A DNA stretch of 25,953 nt. It comes from Chloroflexota bacterium. GTDB taxonomy: Bacteria; Chloroflexota; Dehalococcoidia; DSTF01; JACRBR01. This document shows, one piece after another, positions 8,493 to 15,786 of the stretch. Below the pieces are notes generated by a model. The model was not told the DNA's origin. It saw nothing but the letters and a program-made list of their open reading frames with translations, and searched no databases. The first letter of the stretch is position 1; each line of letters begins with the position of its first letter. Made by a program: the position numbers and the translations under genes. The stretch lies in NCBI GenBank assembly GCA_016213125.1, contig JACRBR010000343.1, forward strand, positions 1 through 25,953. The letters run 5' to 3'.

Positions 8493-8529
8493 GGCTTCGT
8501 AGGTCGCAGCGCGCAGTTGGAGATTCGGA

Positions 8530-8552
8530 GGGGCACGTCGACGCCGTGCCCC
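8530..8552. repeat. Palindrome GGGGCAC/GTGCCCC before recR
   Basis: Arms at 8530-8536 and 8546-8552 are perfectly complementary (7 bp) with a 9-nt centre. The palindrome sits directly against the TACAAT box of recR and covers its -35 position. It could be an operator or a ybaB terminator. I also recall similar GGGGCAC...GTGCCCCTACA units dispersed in many environmental genomes, so it may be a small mobile palindrome that brought the promoter with it. Confidence 0.55.
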
Positions 8553-8558
8553 TACAAT
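8553..8558 (+). promoter_or_regulatory. -10 box placing recR transcription at its start codon
   Basis: TACAAT (5 of 6 to consensus) ends 6 nt before the recR ATG at 8565, so transcription would start at or beside the A of ATG. No Shine-Dalgarno is present. Confidence 0.5.
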
Positions 8559-8564
8559 GTGCCC

Positions 8565-9176
8565 ATGAACCAGCCTCTCGGTGCGGCGCCCCCCCCTGTC
8601 TCGAGACTCATCGAGGAGTTTCACAAGCTGCCGGGCATCGGGCCGAAGAGCGCGCAGCGTCTCACGTACCACCTGCTGCGCATCCCGCCCGAGGATGCGC
8701 TCGCGCTTGCCCAGGCGATCACCGAACTGAAGGAGAAGACGGTCCTGTGCTCGGTCTGCCAGAACGTCACCGAAACGGATCCGTGCGGGATCTGCCGTGA
8801 TGAGGGGCGCGACCGGACGTTGATCTGCGTGGTCGAGGAGCCGCTGGACATCCTGGCGGTGGAACGGACGCGCGGGTTTCACGGGCTGTACCACGTGCTG
8901 CACGGCGTGATCTCCCCGATGGACGGCGTGGGGCCGGACGACCTGAAGGTGAAGGAGCTGCTGGAGCGGACGCGGGGTGGGGCCGTCCGGGAGATCATCA
9001 TGGCGACGAACCCCAACCTCGAGGGCGAGGCGACGTCGATGTACATCAGCCGGCTGCTGACCCCGATGGGGATCCGGGTGACGCGTCTGGCGCGCGGGCT
9101 GCCGATGGGCAGCGACCTGGAGTACGCGGATGACGTGACGTTGTCGCGGGCGCTGGAGAATCGGCAGGACGTCTGA
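8565..9176 (+). CDS. recR: Recombination mediator protein RecR
   Basis: A 203-residue protein of the RecFOR pathway that helps load RecA at single-strand gaps. It shows the helix-hairpin-helix [11 protein letters not shown] (22-32), a four-Cys zinc site (C62, C65, C74, C77), a Toprim domain beginning LICVVEE (about 87) and the C-terminal [14 protein letters not shown] signature. Length matches the family (about 200). The frame is open for 16 codons upstream, but I start at 8565 because alignment-like sequence begins just after it and the TACAAT box lies immediately before. It is 72 bp after ybaB, from which it is separated by a palindrome, so it may have its own promoter. Confidence 0.96.
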   Translation: MNQPLGAAPPPVSRLIEEFHKLPGIGPKSAQRLTYHLLRIPPEDALALAQAITELKEKTVLCSVCQNVTETDPCGICRDEGRDRTLICVVEEPLDILAVERTRGFHGLYHVLHGVISPMDGVGPDDLKVKELLERTRGGAVREIIMATNPNLEGEATSMYISRLLTPMGIRVTRLARGLPMGSDLEYADDVTLSRALENRQDV

Positions 9177-9183
9177 GGGGTAG

Positions 9184-9211
9184 TGAACAGTTGACAGGGG
9201 ACAGTGGACAG
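9184..9211 (+). repeat. Heptad tandem repeat (4 units)
   Basis: Units TGAACAG, TTGACAG, GGGACAG, TGGACAG in exact 7-bp register in the recR-trmO gap. The shared core is GACAG. Confidence 0.7.
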
Positions 9212-9262
9212 TAGCGGTCGCCACTTCGGCGGCCTTCGTTGTTTTCAGGTACGGAGGATGCC

Positions 9263-9724
9263 ATGCGGATCTCGCTGGAGCCCATCGGGTACGTGCGGAA
9301 CTCGCGGCTGGAGGCGGAGGATGACGACTGGGGCGGGGTAGTCTCGGAGATCGTACTTGCGGATTCGATGGGAGCCGATGCGCTGCGCGGGATCGAGGAG
9401 TTCTCGCACGTGGAGGTGCTCTTCTACTTCCACGGCGTGGACGAGGCGAAGGTCGTCAGGGGTGCGCGTCGGCCGCGGAATAATCCGGAATGGCCAGCGG
9501 TGGGGATCCTGGCGCAGCGGGGGAAGAGCCGGCCGAACCGGCTGGGCCTGACGACGGCGGCCATCATCGCCAGCGAGGGCAAGGTGCTGCGCGTGCAGGG
9601 GCTGGACGCGATCGACGGGACGCCCGTGCTGGACATCAAGCCCGTGATGCGAGAGTTCCTGCCGCGAGGCGAGGTGAGGCAGCCGGCGTGGGCCACGGAA
9701 TTGATGCGCGCGTACTGGGGGTAG
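9263..9724 (+). CDS. TrmO-like tRNA N6-methyltransferase (TsaA/YaeB family)
   Basis: A 153-residue single-domain protein. Family members methylate N6-threonylcarbamoyl-adenosine 37 of certain tRNAs with S-adenosylmethionine. The N-terminal LEPIGYVRNSR, the central GILAQRGKSRPNRLGLTT-like segment (at about 82-99) and LDAIDGTPVLDIKP (at about 115-128) are the family's characteristic blocks. The ATG at 9263 has GGAGG with 5-nt spacing. Some archaeal and bacterial TsaA-like proteins have untested roles, so the exact tRNA substrate is inferred. It is downstream of recR but separated by a heptad-repeat tract, and followed by a strong hairpin. Confidence 0.86.
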   Translation: MRISLEPIGYVRNSRLEAEDDDWGGVVSEIVLADSMGADALRGIEEFSHVEVLFYFHGVDEAKVVRGARRPRNNPEWPAVGILAQRGKSRPNRLGLTTAAIIASEGKVLRVQGLDAIDGTPVLDIKPVMREFLPRGEVRQPAWATELMRAYWG

Positions 9725-9762
9725 GTAGGGAGGAAGTGGGGTGCGGGAGCGAGGGAACCGCC

Positions 9763-9786
9763 CCGCTTCGCTTTTCGCAGAAGCGG
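9763..9786 (+). terminator. Hairpin after the TrmO-like gene
   Basis: CCGCTTC (9763-9769) pairs with GAAGCGG (9780-9786), extended by a GC/GC pair inside, with a loop of T-rich sequence. It is 39 nt after the stop. No T-run follows, so terminator function is probable but not certain. Confidence 0.45.
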
Positions 9787-9814
9787 ACGTCTGGTTGGTG
9801 TAGGCGCGCCACAG

Positions 9815-9820
9815 TACGAT
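9815..9820 (+). promoter_or_regulatory. -10 box adjoining the start of the first kinase gene
   Basis: TACGAT ends 7 nt before the ATG at 9828; TGGTTG 17 bp upstream is a poor -35. The spacing implies a leaderless mRNA. Confidence 0.4.
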
Positions 9821-9827
9821 CGCGGCG

Positions 9828-10910
9828 ATGGTAGAGCAGGCGAGCAGGATCGGACCCAAGCGTGCGGAGGAGGTGCCCCGGCCGGACGTAGGTGACGCGC
9901 TCATCGTGTACCTGCGGACGGCGCTGGGCGACCCCGCGCTGGCGTACGCGTCGCCGCCATCCCGGATCACGGGTGGATTCGATACCGCGATCTATGCGTT
10001 CGCGCTGGGCGGCGCGGATGGCGAGATGGCGGGGCCGCTGATCCTGCGCGTGTTCCGCGAAGGCGGCTCGGAACAGGCCCGGTTCGAGACAGTCGTCCAG
10101 AACTCCGTGGCGGCGCTCGGATACCCGACGCCCAGGGTGCTGTTCTCCTGCACCGATCCTTCGCTGCTGGGCGGGGCCTTCACGATCATGCCGCGCGTCG
10201 CAGGCGCCGTGATGCTTTCGCGGATATTCGGCCCATCGATGACGCGAATGCCGGTGCTTCTGGCACGGGCCCACGCGCGATTGCACGCACTGGACCCCGG
10301 GCCAGTCCATCATGCGCTCGCGGAGGCCGGCTTTGGGGACGAGCGCGAGAGCGCATTCAGCGACGGCGCGTGGGCGAAGGTGATCGAGGCGATGAAGCTG
10401 GACGGACTGCGTGACGCCTGCGCGTGGGTCGAAGCGAGCCGTCCGCCCTCCGAGCGGGCGGCGGTGGTCTGTCACGGTGACTTCCATCCACTGAACGTGA
10501 TGATTGAGGGGAATACCCTCGCCGGCGTGCTGGACTGGGCGGGCATGCGCATCGCCGAACCCGCATGGGACGTGGGCGCCGCGATCGCGCTGTTCGGGCA
10601 CGGGCCAATCGACCTCCCGGGGCCGGTGGTACCCATCGTGAACCTCGTGCGGCGGTGGCTGCTGCGCCGCTATGTGAATGCATATCATGCAGAGCGCCCG
10701 CTGGATGCGGCGTCAGTCCGGTACTACGAGGCGGTCCGGCTGTTGGGCTTCATGGTGGACACAGGGGTTTATCGCCAGGCGAAGGCGGGCATCATCCCAC
10801 CGACGAGAATGGGGGCGCCGTTCAATCACCCGCGGGTGCTGCGTGGTATCACGAAGCGGTTCACAGCCATGACCGGCGTTCCAGTGTGGCTGCCCGAGGA
10901 CAGAGATTAG
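9828..10910 (+). CDS. Aminoglycoside phosphotransferase (APH)-fold kinase, first of two
   Basis: A 360-residue soluble kinase-like protein. The catalytic loop HGDFHPLNVM is at 216-225 (Asp218 as catalytic base, Asn223 as metal ligand) and the metal-binding DWAGM at 236-240, followed by EPAWDVG, the usual APH-family continuation. The N-lobe has a Gly-containing turn (ITGGFDTAIY, 47-56) and a hydrophobic strand with a basic residue (LILRVFR). The family phosphorylates small hydroxylated molecules such as aminoglycosides, choline, homoserine, fructosamines or sugars; the substrate is not readable here, and calling it a resistance gene would be unjustified. It is preceded by a -10 box 7 nt from the ATG and has no Shine-Dalgarno. 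The next gene on the same strand, 174 bp on, is a second, different APH-fold protein. Confidence 0.82.
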   Translation: MVEQASRIGPKRAEEVPRPDVGDALIVYLRTALGDPALAYASPPSRITGGFDTAIYAFALGGADGEMAGPLILRVFREGGSEQARFETVVQNSVAALGYPTPRVLFSCTDPSLLGGAFTIMPRVAGAVMLSRIFGPSMTRMPVLLARAHARLHALDPGPVHHALAEAGFGDERESAFSDGAWAKVIEAMKLDGLRDACAWVEASRPPSERAAVVCHGDFHPLNVMIEGNTLAGVLDWAGMRIAEPAWDVGAAIALFGHGPIDLPGPVVPIVNLVRRWLLRRYVNAYHAERPLDAASVRYYEAVRLLGFMVDTGVYRQAKAGIIPPTRMGAPFNHPRVLRGITKRFTAMTGVPVWLPEDRD

Positions 10911-11043
10911 GCGCCGGCATGGTGCTGAGAACCCCCTCCATCCTCGCAGCGCGGGCTATCAGTCCGCGTGTGTAGGTCCGTGACGAACACGCCCTCAATC
11001 GATGGCGGAAGCGAGCGCAACGCCGTTCTTCAGCACTCTGCCA

Positions 11044-11064
11044 GGGGGCTAGGGGTTAGGGATG
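11044..11064 (+). repeat. Heptad tandem repeat (3 units)
   Basis: Units GGGGGCT, AGGGGTT, AGGGATG directly before the -10 box of the second kinase gene. Confidence 0.5.
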
Positions 11065-11072
11065 GTCGCCGC

Positions 11073-11078
11073 TACGCT
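11073..11078 (+). promoter_or_regulatory. -10 box adjoining the GTG start of the second kinase gene
   Basis: TACGCT ends 6 nt before the GTG at 11085. It is the main reason for preferring this GTG over upstream start codons in the same frame. Confidence 0.42.
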
Positions 11079-11084
11079 GCCTCC

Positions 11085-12116
11085 GTGACAGCTCAAGGCA
11101 GCAGTGACTTCGCCACTTCCATCTGCGAGGCGTTTGGACTGGGGACGCCGCATGGCGAGATGGCGCCGGTCGCCGGCGGGCTGACGCACCGCATGTGGCG
11201 GCTGGAGACGGACCGCCGCCCCTTCGCGGTAAAAGAGATCAACATCGACCCGACTGAGACGTGGCAGGCGGCGTGGATCGAGCGTGCGTTTACCTTGGAG
11301 CACGCGGCGTTCGAGGCGGGCGTGCCGATGCCACGGCCGGTGCCGGCTGTGGCGACGGGGCTATGCCTGGCGGAAGTCCCGCGTCGCGATGGATCGACGG
11401 CAACGGTGCGGGTGCACGAGTGGGCAGAGGGTGAGGGGCTGCACCACACCGTCTATCCGGCCGACGTCGCCTCGCGCGTCGCCGGGATGATCGCACGGAT
11501 CCACATGCTCGGCATGCCCGCGCCGGAGACGCTGGCCGAGGCGCTGACGATCAGCGGCGATGAGCACTGGCGGGTGCTGGCGGAGCGGGTGGAGCGGTCG
11601 GACATCGAGTGGCGCTGGGAGTTCCGGGGGATCCTTCACACGGTCCGGGAGCTGGAAGCCTACGTCGAGGCGTCGCGAAGCGACACTACGCCGCTGATCA
11701 TGAGCCATCGAGACGCCGACCAGAAGAACTGGATGAAGACTCCTGCAGGGGAACTGCTGCTGGTGGACTGGGACGCCGCCGGGCGTGTCCATCCCCGGCA
11801 CGAGGTGGCGGGCCTCGCGCTCCGGTGGGCTGGCGTGGGGCTCGCCGAGCCGGACTGGAAGATCGTGCGCGCCTGGATCCGGGCGTACAGGGCGGCCGGC
11901 GCGGAACTCGATCGGATCCAGCCGGGCGACCTCGGCGAGTTCGTGTCCGTCGCGATCTGGTGGTTCGAATACAACGTCCGGCGCGCGTTGGGTGAGCGGG
12001 CGCGAGACGAGGCGGACCGGCGGTTGGGAATCGATATGACGCGGCGCGAGTTCAAGTCTCTTCCGCGCGTGCTGGGTTCGATCGAGCGCTGGGCGCGGGT
12101 GCTGGAGGAGGAGTGA
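11085..12116 (+). CDS. APH-fold kinase, second of two
   Basis: A 343-residue protein with GTG start. It shows the ATP-binding lysine region FAVKEIN (K50), the catalytic loop HRDADQKNW (208-216) and the metal-binding DWD (228-230) followed by AAGRVHPRHEVA. HRD in place of HGD separates it from its upstream neighbour, so the two are not a recent duplication. The frame is open for 39 more codons upstream, but that part reads like spacer and carries a heptad tract. The GTG lies just after a -10 box and before the first family-like sequence. It is followed 109 bp later by a GH20 hexosaminidase. Since the APH superfamily includes N-acetylhexosamine 1-kinases, phosphorylation of a released amino sugar is one hypothesis. 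The substrate is otherwise unknown. Confidence 0.8.
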   Translation: MTAQGSSDFATSICEAFGLGTPHGEMAPVAGGLTHRMWRLETDRRPFAVKEINIDPTETWQAAWIERAFTLEHAAFEAGVPMPRPVPAVATGLCLAEVPRRDGSTATVRVHEWAEGEGLHHTVYPADVASRVAGMIARIHMLGMPAPETLAEALTISGDEHWRVLAERVERSDIEWRWEFRGILHTVRELEAYVEASRSDTTPLIMSHRDADQKNWMKTPAGELLLVDWDAAGRVHPRHEVAGLALRWAGVGLAEPDWKIVRAWIRAYRAAGAELDRIQPGDLGEFVSVAIWWFEYNVRRALGERARDEADRRLGIDMTRREFKSLPRVLGSIERWARVLEEE

Positions 12117-12164
12117 GTCTGGGAAGTGAGACGTTGGAGCTGAGAAACTGGAGGCGAGAGGCTG
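12115..12164 (+). repeat. Heptad tandem repeat (7 units)
   Basis: Seven units that all begin with GA: GAGTCTG, then after a 1-nt slip GAAGTGA, GACGTTG, GAGCTGA, GAAACTG, GAGGCGA, GAGGCTG. It begins at the stop codon of the second kinase gene and is the longest tract in the window. Confidence 0.7.
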
Positions 12165-12212
12165 TGCGGCAGAGGACGCCACAGTCGAATGTTGTTCGGA
12201 ACGACGATCGCC

Positions 12213-12218
12213 TATTCT
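12213..12218 (+). promoter_or_regulatory. -10 box adjoining the start of the hexosaminidase gene
   Basis: TATTCT ends 7 nt before the ATG at 12226. TTGTTC at 12192-12197 gives a -35 with short (15-bp) spacing. No Shine-Dalgarno; a leaderless mRNA is implied. Confidence 0.45.
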
Positions 12219-12225
12219 GCGCGGG

Positions 12226-14106
12226 ATGAAACTACACCTCACTCCGGTTCCACGATCCGTTGACCTGTCCGGCGGCACGCATGTGCTCGCGCGGGAGCGG
12301 GTGATCATGCTGCACGGGGAGGCCCGCGCCGAGATCGTGGCGGCGCGGCGGCTGCAGGAGGCGCTGGAACGGTATGCGGGCGTCCGGTGGGAGATCCGTG
12401 CCGGGACGTCGGTAGCGGAGAGCGAGGGCGTGGTCGCCGCAATCGACCACCGGGTGGAGAAGCACGAGGGCTACCACCTGACGATTGGCGACGAGCGGAT
12501 TGGCATCGTCGCCCGCGACGGCGCGGGGCTGGCGCACGGTTTCTCGACGCTGCTGCAGCTGGTGCGACAGTTCGGGCGGCGCCTTCCGCGGGTGCACATC
12601 GAGGACCATCCGGACTTCGCGCACCGCGGCGTCATGCTCGACATCTCGCGCGACAAGGTGCCGACGATGGAGACGCTCTACGGGCTCGTCGACATGCTGT
12701 CGGAGTGGAAGATCAACCAGCTGCAGCTCTACATGGAGCACACCTTCGCGTACCAGAGGCACCGCGCAGTCTGGAAGGACGCATCGCCGCTGACGGGCGA
12801 GGAGATCCTGGCGCTGGACGCGTACTGCAGGGATCGGCACGTGGAGCTGGTGCCGAACCAGAACAGCTTCGGGCACATGGAGCGGTGGCTGATCCACAAA
12901 CCGTACTCGGAGCTGGCGGAAGTGCCGGGCGGGATCGCGCTGCCGCACGCCTCGATGCTGCTGACGAAGCGGCGGAAGTTCTCGACGACGCTGAACCCGC
13001 TCGATCTGCGGTCGCGCGCGCTGATCGAGGGGCTTTACGAAGAGCTGCTGCCGCACTTCACGAGCACGAACTTCAACGTGGGGTGCGACGAGACGTGGGA
13101 GCTGGGACAGGGGAGGAGCAAGGCGGCGTGCGAGTCCCGCGGCAAGGGCCGCGTGTACCTGGACTGGCTGATGGAGCTGCACGAGCGGTGCGAGCGGCAC
13201 GGCCGGCGAACGATGTTCTGGGGGGACATCATCAAGCAGCACCCGGAGCTGATCGCGGAGATCCCGCGCGACGTCACGGCGCTGGCGTGGGGCTACGAGC
13301 ACGACCACCCGTTCGATGCGGACGGGCTGGCGTACCGGAAAGTGCGGCTTCCGTTCTACGTGTGCCCGGGCGCGGGCGGCTGGAACTCGTTCCTGGGGCG
13401 GACGGACAACATGGTCGCGAACATAACGAACGCGACGGCGAACGGCCTGAAGCACGGCGGGTCGGGCGTGCTGACGACGGAGTGGGGCGACGGCGGGCAC
13501 ATGCAGCCGGCGCCCGTCGCGTGGGCAGGGTTCATGTTCGGGGCGGCGATGTCGTGGTCGCACGTCGCGAGCGGCGGGATGGACCTGGCGCGGTCCCTGA
13601 GCCTGCACGCGTTCGACGATCCGTCGGGCGAGACAGGGCGGGTGGCGTGCGAGCTGGGGAACGCGTACGCGATCAACGGGGCGAAGACGCGCAACGGGTC
13701 CCTGCTACAGCAGCTCTACTTCCTGCCGCTGGACGGCGACTGGCCGATGCAGCGTGTCCGCGCCGGCGGGTTCGAAGACACGTCGGAGGCGCTCGCGGCG
13801 CAGGCAGGCCGGCTCGATGCGTCGCGGATGCAGCGGCCGGATGCGGACATGATCGTCGACGAGTACCGGACGGCGATCGAGCTGGCGGACATCGGCGCAG
13901 CGATCGGCGCGGCGAAGCACGCGCGGGCGAACGGGGCATCGGCCGCGAAGCTGCGGCCCCGCTGGCGGCGGATCGCCCGTCGACTCGAGGCGGTAGTGCC
14001 GGCGTACGAGGAGGCGTGGCTGTCGCGGAACCGGGACGGCGGGCTGGCGGACAGCGTGTGGCGGATCCGCGAGCTGGGGAAGCGGGTCACGGCGCTCAGC
14101 CAGTGA
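12226..14106 (+). CDS. Glycoside hydrolase family 20 beta-N-acetylhexosaminidase
   Basis: A 626-residue enzyme that removes terminal N-acetylglucosamine or N-acetylgalactosamine by substrate-assisted catalysis. Residues about 4-125 form the GH20b-type alpha/beta domain. The TIM barrel begins at HRGVMLDISRDKVP (about 133-146) and carries the catalytic Asp-Glu pair in NVGCDET (D288, E289). Trp-rich stretches (LAWGYE, TTEWGDGGH) would line the -1 sugar site. The last roughly 130 residues are helical. There is no signal peptide or lipobox, so it probably acts in the cytoplasm on imported sugars, unlike many secreted GH20 enzymes. It lies downstream of two APH-fold kinases with its own putative leaderless promoter. 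Whether the natural substrate is chitooligosaccharide, peptidoglycan fragment or glycan cannot be told. Confidence 0.9.
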   Translation: MKLHLTPVPRSVDLSGGTHVLARERVIMLHGEARAEIVAARRLQEALERYAGVRWEIRAGTSVAESEGVVAAIDHRVEKHEGYHLTIGDERIGIVARDGAGLAHGFSTLLQLVRQFGRRLPRVHIEDHPDFAHRGVMLDISRDKVPTMETLYGLVDMLSEWKINQLQLYMEHTFAYQRHRAVWKDASPLTGEEILALDAYCRDRHVELVPNQNSFGHMERWLIHKPYSELAEVPGGIALPHASMLLTKRRKFSTTLNPLDLRSRALIEGLYEELLPHFTSTNFNVGCDETWELGQGRSKAACESRGKGRVYLDWLMELHERCERHGRRTMFWGDIIKQHPELIAEIPRDVTALAWGYEHDHPFDADGLAYRKVRLPFYVCPGAGGWNSFLGRTDNMVANITNATANGLKHGGSGVLTTEWGDGGHMQPAPVAWAGFMFGAAMSWSHVASGGMDLARSLSLHAFDDPSGETGRVACELGNAYAINGAKTRNGSLLQQLYFLPLDGDWPMQRVRAGGFEDTSEALAAQAGRLDASRMQRPDADMIVDEYRTAIELADIGAAIGAAKHARANGASAAKLRPRWRRIARRLEAVVPAYEEAWLSRNRDGGLADSVWRIRELGKRVTALSQ

Positions 14107-14151
14107 TGGTGACGGTGCTGAGGCACCGGCGCTCAACCACTCAAGGACCAC

Positions 14152-14169
14152 GGCGCAGCAGACTGCGCC
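14152..14169. terminator. Hairpin between convergent hexosaminidase and msrA
   Basis: GGCGCAG and CTGCGCC form a perfect 7-bp stem with a 4-nt loop in the 81-bp convergent gap. A smaller 6-bp hairpin (CGGTGC/GCACCG) lies at 14113-14128. Neither has a T-run; together they probably act as a bidirectional stop. Confidence 0.45.
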
Positions 14170-14187
14170 CATACGGTGATATCTCCG

Positions 14188-14682
14188 CTAGATATGGCTG
14201 GTGGCGAGGCAGCGCTTTTCGAGGTTCTGCTGGTGGTACTCCTCAGCCTTCCAGAACGTGGTCGCGGCAGTGATCTCGGTAACGATGGGGCCGTACGCGC
14301 CGGACTTGTCGCGGCGCTCCTTTGTGGCGATAGCCGCCGCCTGCTGTCCGGGTGAGTGGTAGAAGACGGCGCTGCGGTACTGGTCGCCGACGTCGGGGCC
14401 CTGGCGGTTGAGCTGGGTAGGGTCGTGGTTGTCCCAGAAGACGTCGAGGAGATCCTCGTACGAGACCTGCGCGGGGTCGAACTCGACCTGCACAGCCTCC
14501 GCGTGGCCCGTATCGCGATAGCACACGTCCTCGTACGACGGGTTGTCGCGCCCGCCGCCCATGAATCCGACGGCGGTGGCCTTCACGCCCTTCACCTGGC
14601 GGAACGCGGCTTCGACGCCCCAGAAGCACCCTGCGGCGAAGGTGGCGGTCTCGATACTCGGTGTCGTGGTTTCGTCTGGCAT
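14188..14682 (-). CDS. msrA: Peptide methionine sulfoxide reductase A
   Basis: A 164-residue repair enzyme that reduces the S-epimer of methionine sulfoxide in proteins, using thioredoxin. The active-site motif GCFWG is at 18-22 with nucleophile C19. [20 protein letters not shown] and [10 protein letters not shown] are the expected family blocks, and Cys158 near the C-terminus could be the resolving Cys. AGGAG lies 8 nt before the ATG at 14682, which favours this start over the GTG three codons upstream that overlaps the Shine-Dalgarno. It converges on the hexosaminidase gene and diverges from ybeY. Confidence 0.95.
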   Translation of the reverse strand: MPDETTTPSIETATFAAGCFWGVEAAFRQVKGVKATAVGFMGGGRDNPSYEDVCYRDTGHAEAVQVEFDPAQVSYEDLLDVFWDNHDPTQLNRQGPDVGDQYRSAVFYHSPGQQAAAIATKERRDKSGAYGPIVTEITAATTFWKAEEYHQQNLEKRCLATSHI

Positions 14683-14749
14683 ATGGGTCACTCCTATCCA
14701 AGGATATCGTGTCCGGCCGACAGCCGGCGTTACAGGCCGAATGGCGGGG

Positions 14750-14776
14750 TTGCGCAGAAGGCGGTGGATCTACACT
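14750..14776 (+). promoter_or_regulatory. Putative ybeY promoter
   Basis: TTGCGC (14750-14755) and TACACT (14771-14776) with 15-bp spacing, 12 nt before the ybeY ATG. The implied 5' leader is only about 5 nt. Confidence 0.4.
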
Positions 14777-14788
14777 AGGGGCAGAGCG

Positions 14789-15244
14789 ATGGAATACCTG
14801 ATCGAGCTGCAGCACGAGGTGGAGACGAACGGCATCGACGCGCACGCGCTCGAGCGGATGGCGGCGCACGCGTTGCACTTGGAGCACGTGAAGACGCCGG
14901 CGGAGTTGAGCGTGCTGCTGGCCGGCGACACGGCGGTGCGCGACCTGAACCGGCAGTACCGGCAGACGGATGAGCCCACGGACGTCCTGTCGTTCTCGCA
15001 GGCGGAGGGCGAGGAATTCGCGCTGCCGGATGGCGAGACCCCGCACCTGGGCGACGTGGTGATTTCGGTCGATACGGCACGGCGCCAGGCCGCGGAGTTC
15101 GGTGTGCCGCTGCAGGACGAGCTGTCGCACCTCGTCGTGCACGGGATTCTGCACCTGCTGGGATACGACCACGAGGACGCCAACGACGAGGCAGTGATGC
15201 GCGCGCACGAGGACGCGGTGCTGGGTGGCGCGCACCATCACTGA
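14789..15244 (+). CDS. ybeY: Endoribonuclease YbeY
   Basis: A 151-residue zinc metalloprotein that takes part in 16S rRNA 3'-end maturation and ribosome quality control. The metal-binding signature HGILHLLGYDH is at 118-128 with His118, His122 and His128. The preceding TDEPTDVLSFS (60-70) and HLGDVVIS (86-93) are standard family blocks. The length fits the family (about 150). The ATG at 14789 directly precedes the conserved part; a -10 box is close upstream and no good Shine-Dalgarno is visible. ybeY is often near phoH and era, but neither is in this window. The gene ends at a heptad tract and a strong hairpin. Confidence 0.95.
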   Translation: MEYLIELQHEVETNGIDAHALERMAAHALHLEHVKTPAELSVLLAGDTAVRDLNRQYRQTDEPTDVLSFSQAEGEEFALPDGETPHLGDVVISVDTARRQAAEFGVPLQDELSHLVVHGILHLLGYDHEDANDEAVMRAHEDAVLGGAHHH

Positions 15245-15277
15245 GACTCGAGACGCTGGAAGTGAGAATTGAGAAGG
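15243..15277 (+). repeat. Heptad tandem repeat (5 units)
   Basis: Units GAGACTC, GAGACGC, TGGAAGT, GAGAATT, GAGAAGG in 7-bp register, starting within the ybeY stop codon and running into the terminator stem. Confidence 0.65.
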
Positions 15278-15300
15278 GACGGAGCACCAGCTCCGTCCCT
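15275..15300. terminator. Bidirectional terminator hairpin between ybeY and the DUF4870 gene
   Basis: AGGGACGGAGC (15275-15285) and its exact complement (15290-15300) form an 11-bp perfect stem with a 4-nt loop between convergent genes. Only short T-runs follow on either strand, but stem strength and position support termination in both directions. Confidence 0.72.
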
Positions 15301-15328
15301 TGCGTTTGTACCGCGAATGGCTGACGAG

Positions 15329-15676
15329 CTATCCCAGGTTCTGGGCGGCGAAGTCGCCGATGACGGGGATGCGCCACTCGATGCCCTGGTACGCCTGGTA
15401 CATGCACCAGACGGCAAGAGCGAAGAAGCCCAGGCCGATGATGAGGCCCACGGGCATCACGATCAGGTACAGCGGCACCATGATCACAATCCCCACGACC
15501 ATCACGCACAGCGACTGGATCGCGTGGAACCGGACGAACTTGTTCTCCTTCTCGGTGAAGACGAAGAAGAGCGAGGCGATGAGGCCGATGAGGAAGATCG
15601 GGGTATAGCACAGCATGCCGGCGATGTTCGGCTGCATGCCGCTCTTTGTGGTTCCCAGGTTGTTGGTGTCCTGCAT
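15329..15676 (-). CDS. DUF4870 (Tic20-like) membrane protein
   Basis: A 115-residue protein with about three transmembrane segments (about 20-40, 55-75, 78-95). The block EKENKFVRFHAIQSL (about 42-56) and the C-terminal YQGIEWRIPVIGDFA (about 97-111) are the hallmarks of the DUF4870 family, which shares a fold type with Tic20. The bacterial function is unknown. AAAGGA lies about 10 nt before the ATG. It is 110 bp downstream of nuoN on the same strand and could be read through from the nuo operon, though the gap allows its own promoter. It is not a known complex I component. Confidence 0.85.
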   Translation of the reverse strand: MQDTNNLGTTKSGMQPNIAGMLCYTPIFLIGLIASLFFVFTEKENKFVRFHAIQSLCVMVVGIVIMVPLYLIVMPVGLIIGLGFFALAVWCMYQAYQGIEWRIPVIGDFAAQNLG

Positions 15677-15786
15677 GTGCGGGGGTCCTTTCTGTCTGGC
15701 ACTTGGAGTATCGGCAGGGAGCTTGGCTCCGAGAGATGCCCGCAGTATGCCTTACGTAGACTTCCGCCCGCGATCCTCCGTTTCGC

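Noticed and set aside
7089..9224. Long open frame antisense to dnaX, ybaB and recR (and similar ones antisense to the SPFH, hexosaminidase, nuoL and nuoM genes)
   Set aside because: They are Arg/Pro/His- or Asp/Glu-rich low-quality translations, mirror well-recognised genes, and arise from the high GC content at third codon positions.
9828..12116. Aminoglycoside resistance genes
   Set aside because: Only the general APH fold is visible; there is no match to a known resistance enzyme and no mobile element nearby.
12387..14273. Long same-strand frame overlapping the GH20 gene and running past its end
   Set aside because: The translation is Arg/Gly/Ala/Asp-rich with no domain, and it overlaps a clear GH20 frame and the end of msrA.
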